Source: Mya arenaria (Eukaryota; Mollusca; Bivalvia; Myida; Myidae). Taken from it: a stretch of 64,000 bases of DNA. Made by a program: the position numbers and the translations under genes. Under the pieces are notes generated by a model. That model did no database searches, had not been told where the DNA came from, and was given only the letters and a program-made list of their open reading frames with translations. The stretch lies in the NCBI RefSeq assembly GCF_026914265.1, contig NC_069131.1, positions 7,332,001 to 7,396,000 on the forward strand. Reading direction: 5' to 3'. This document shows, one piece after another, positions 62,700-64,000 of this stretch. Position 1 is the first letter of the stretch, and each line of letters begins with the position of its first letter.

Positions 62700-63510
62700 A
62701 AAATCCATTTTATACAGCAACAGTGAACCTAGCAAGGCTTAAGTATTGTTATACCATGGAAAAGCACAATTTTATTTTTCAACAAATCAGATGAGAAGTC
62801 CTAATGCTAAGCAAATTGATACACAGAGCTGTGATGCATCTTAAATGTAATGATAATTCATGCATTAACTCTTGACACCTATTTTTATCTATCTATAGCC
62901 TTTATTGTAAACCCGATAAAATCAATACTCAGACTGCAGAAAACTTGTTCAAGGCCAGTCATGAACGATGGCTATTGGAAAACGAAAGTGTGTACAGTAT
63001 TTACTTTTAAGTGTTAATAGTTCATCCACAATTTGAATTTACCTGGAAAAGGGTCACCTGGTTTGATTTTAATAAGGATGTTTAAAAATGTCACATATCA
63101 CTGTTGTCAACAATGGAATATGACAATACACAACAACAGGTTAAACCATAGATTTCACAATCAACTTTTGTTTACAATTCTGCGCTCCCTCTTTTTGGGA
63201 GAGTATTTCAAATGAGCGAAAAGAAAATACAACAAAAAGTTTGTAGTTGCTTATCAATCGGAACTCCTCGGCTAGTATCAAGATATGGCTATCTCGAAGC
63301 TTGCCGGAGATGGCCGAGTTGTTACGATTGGTTGCTTATAAATAGAATGTGTTTTCTTACTTTACGTTCTTTCCGTTTATTAATCGATTAAATTAATTTA
63401 AGATATATCACGAACATACAGTCGAACACCGTTTTCACTCCCAAGGACAAGCGAAAGTACCTCGAGCCTCGGAAAGTTCGAGCCAAGCGGGAAAGTTCAC
63501 CTTCAGTTTA
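62700..63510. other. Upstream region of PRS4-like gene
   Basis: No further coding exon was recognised. A 5' UTR exon and promoter are expected here or beyond, but I cannot place them. The 60-residue ORF at 63,033-63,215 has no features. Confidence 0.4.
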
Positions 63511-63514
63511 AAGA

Positions 63515-64000
63515 AATCAGGGGCGCGTTTCAGAGACGATCGTTAAGGCGATCGTTAGCTGATTTTGGTAGTACGACCAAAATTACCGATCGGCACCGTT
63601 TCAGAGACGCAACGTGCACCTCGAGGGGTGAAAGCGAAAAGGTTCTATCTGCTTCTTTATTTAATGTCACTTAGAACCTTTTCGCTTTCAACCCTCGACC
63701 TGCTTTATCGTTAATTTTGCTCGTAAACCTACGACCAGTAAGAGGCACTCGTTAACTTAACGATCAAGATGGCGGATGAAGATTTTCGCCATATCAAAGT
63801 ATACTTTTACTTTTTACCAACATTTGAGAGTTTAATATTGCGTGTAGCATGTTCGCTGGTGTGGAATTTATAAACTATGTCTAAAAATAGCTGAAAACAG
63901 TACGACAATGTTCAATTTTCGCCGTTCTGTCAAAAAAAGGATTTTAACTGTAGAAAATGTAAACTTTTTGTTATATTTAGTAAATGTGCTGATATTGTGT
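63515..64000 (+). mobile_element. Possible 5' end of a DNA transposon (Harbinger-like?)
   Basis: Starts GGGGCGCGTTTCAGAGACGA, followed by repeated CGATCGTTA motifs. A strong hairpin sits at 63,622-63,697 with arms GGGTGAAAGCGAAAAGGTTC and GAACCTTTTCGCTTTCAACC. A short ORF in good context (AAGATGGCGGATGAAG, 63,769-63,873, 34 aa) follows. The CGTTTCAGAGACGATCG-type start recalls PIF/Harbinger elements of invertebrates, but the right end is outside the window and no transposase is visible. A plain intergenic hairpin is an alternative. Confidence 0.3.

Noticed and set aside
63331..63346. TATAAATAG with nearby ATTGG as a promoter
   Set aside because: The CCAAT-type motif is only ~8 bp away and inverted, no coding exon follows on that strand, and TATA matches are frequent in AT-rich DNA.

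Overview
This is a eukaryotic, metazoan window, most likely from a bivalve or another lophotrochozoan. The sequence is AT-rich, genes are split by GT-AG introns, there are tRNA-derived SINEs and several TIR elements of kinds common in bivalve genomes, and tandem repeats fill more than a third of the window. The organism call is inference. There are no operons, CRISPR arrays or rRNA genes.

I could reconstruct two multi-exon genes, both on the minus strand, by joining exons whose splice sites and codon phases agree. (1) 24,120 down to 21,128: a 175-residue secreted or GPI-anchored protein with a signal peptide, three six-cysteine EB/EGF-like modules on phase-1 exons, and a hydrophobic C-terminal tail. 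Its last exon lies in a roughly 2.2 kb block that is present three times in the same orientation, so further last-exon copies sit at 18,558-18,625 (intact) and 6,604-6,671 (acceptor lost). (2) 62,684 down to 56,471: an eight-exon, 365-residue ribose-phosphate diphosphokinase of the plant PRS4-like type. Two of its introns consist largely of minisatellites (69-bp and 41-bp units), each unit being a copy of the preceding exon's 3' end plus its 5' splice site.

Layout. 0-5 kb: AT-rich sequence with one tRNA-derived SINE. 5.2-8.6 kb: last-exon block copy 1, then the start of copy 2 with a 63-bp minisatellite. 8.6-17.1 kb: material inserted into block 2, namely a composite SINE/TTAA-element fragment, a roughly 60-bp AT-rich satellite, a spacer and a 6.4 kb array of 48-bp units. 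17.1-21.4 kb: rest of block 2, carrying a 918-bp hAT-like element with an 8-bp TSD, and block 3. 21.1-24.1 kb: the EB-module gene, with a roughly 0.9 kb homopurine microsatellite in intron 2. 26-28 kb: second copy of the composite element and a 46/47-bp dimeric minisatellite. 29.3-33.9 kb: a probable TIR element with inverted subterminal motifs. 34.0-34.9 kb: a MITE-like repeat carrying perfect DR1 nuclear-receptor motifs. 36.8-52.8 kb: second copy of the satellite-bearing composite, with a 14.7 kb 48-bp array in higher-order blocks. 54.5-55.9 kb: exactly 21 copies of a 65-bp unit. 56.5-62.7 kb: the PRS4-like gene. 63.5-64 kb: a possible 5' end of another DNA transposon.

The two genes have no evident functional link. 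The shared theme is repeat growth in and around them: exon ends, last exons, whole EB exons and satellite arrays have been copied repeatedly, several with splice-site motifs inside the repeated unit.
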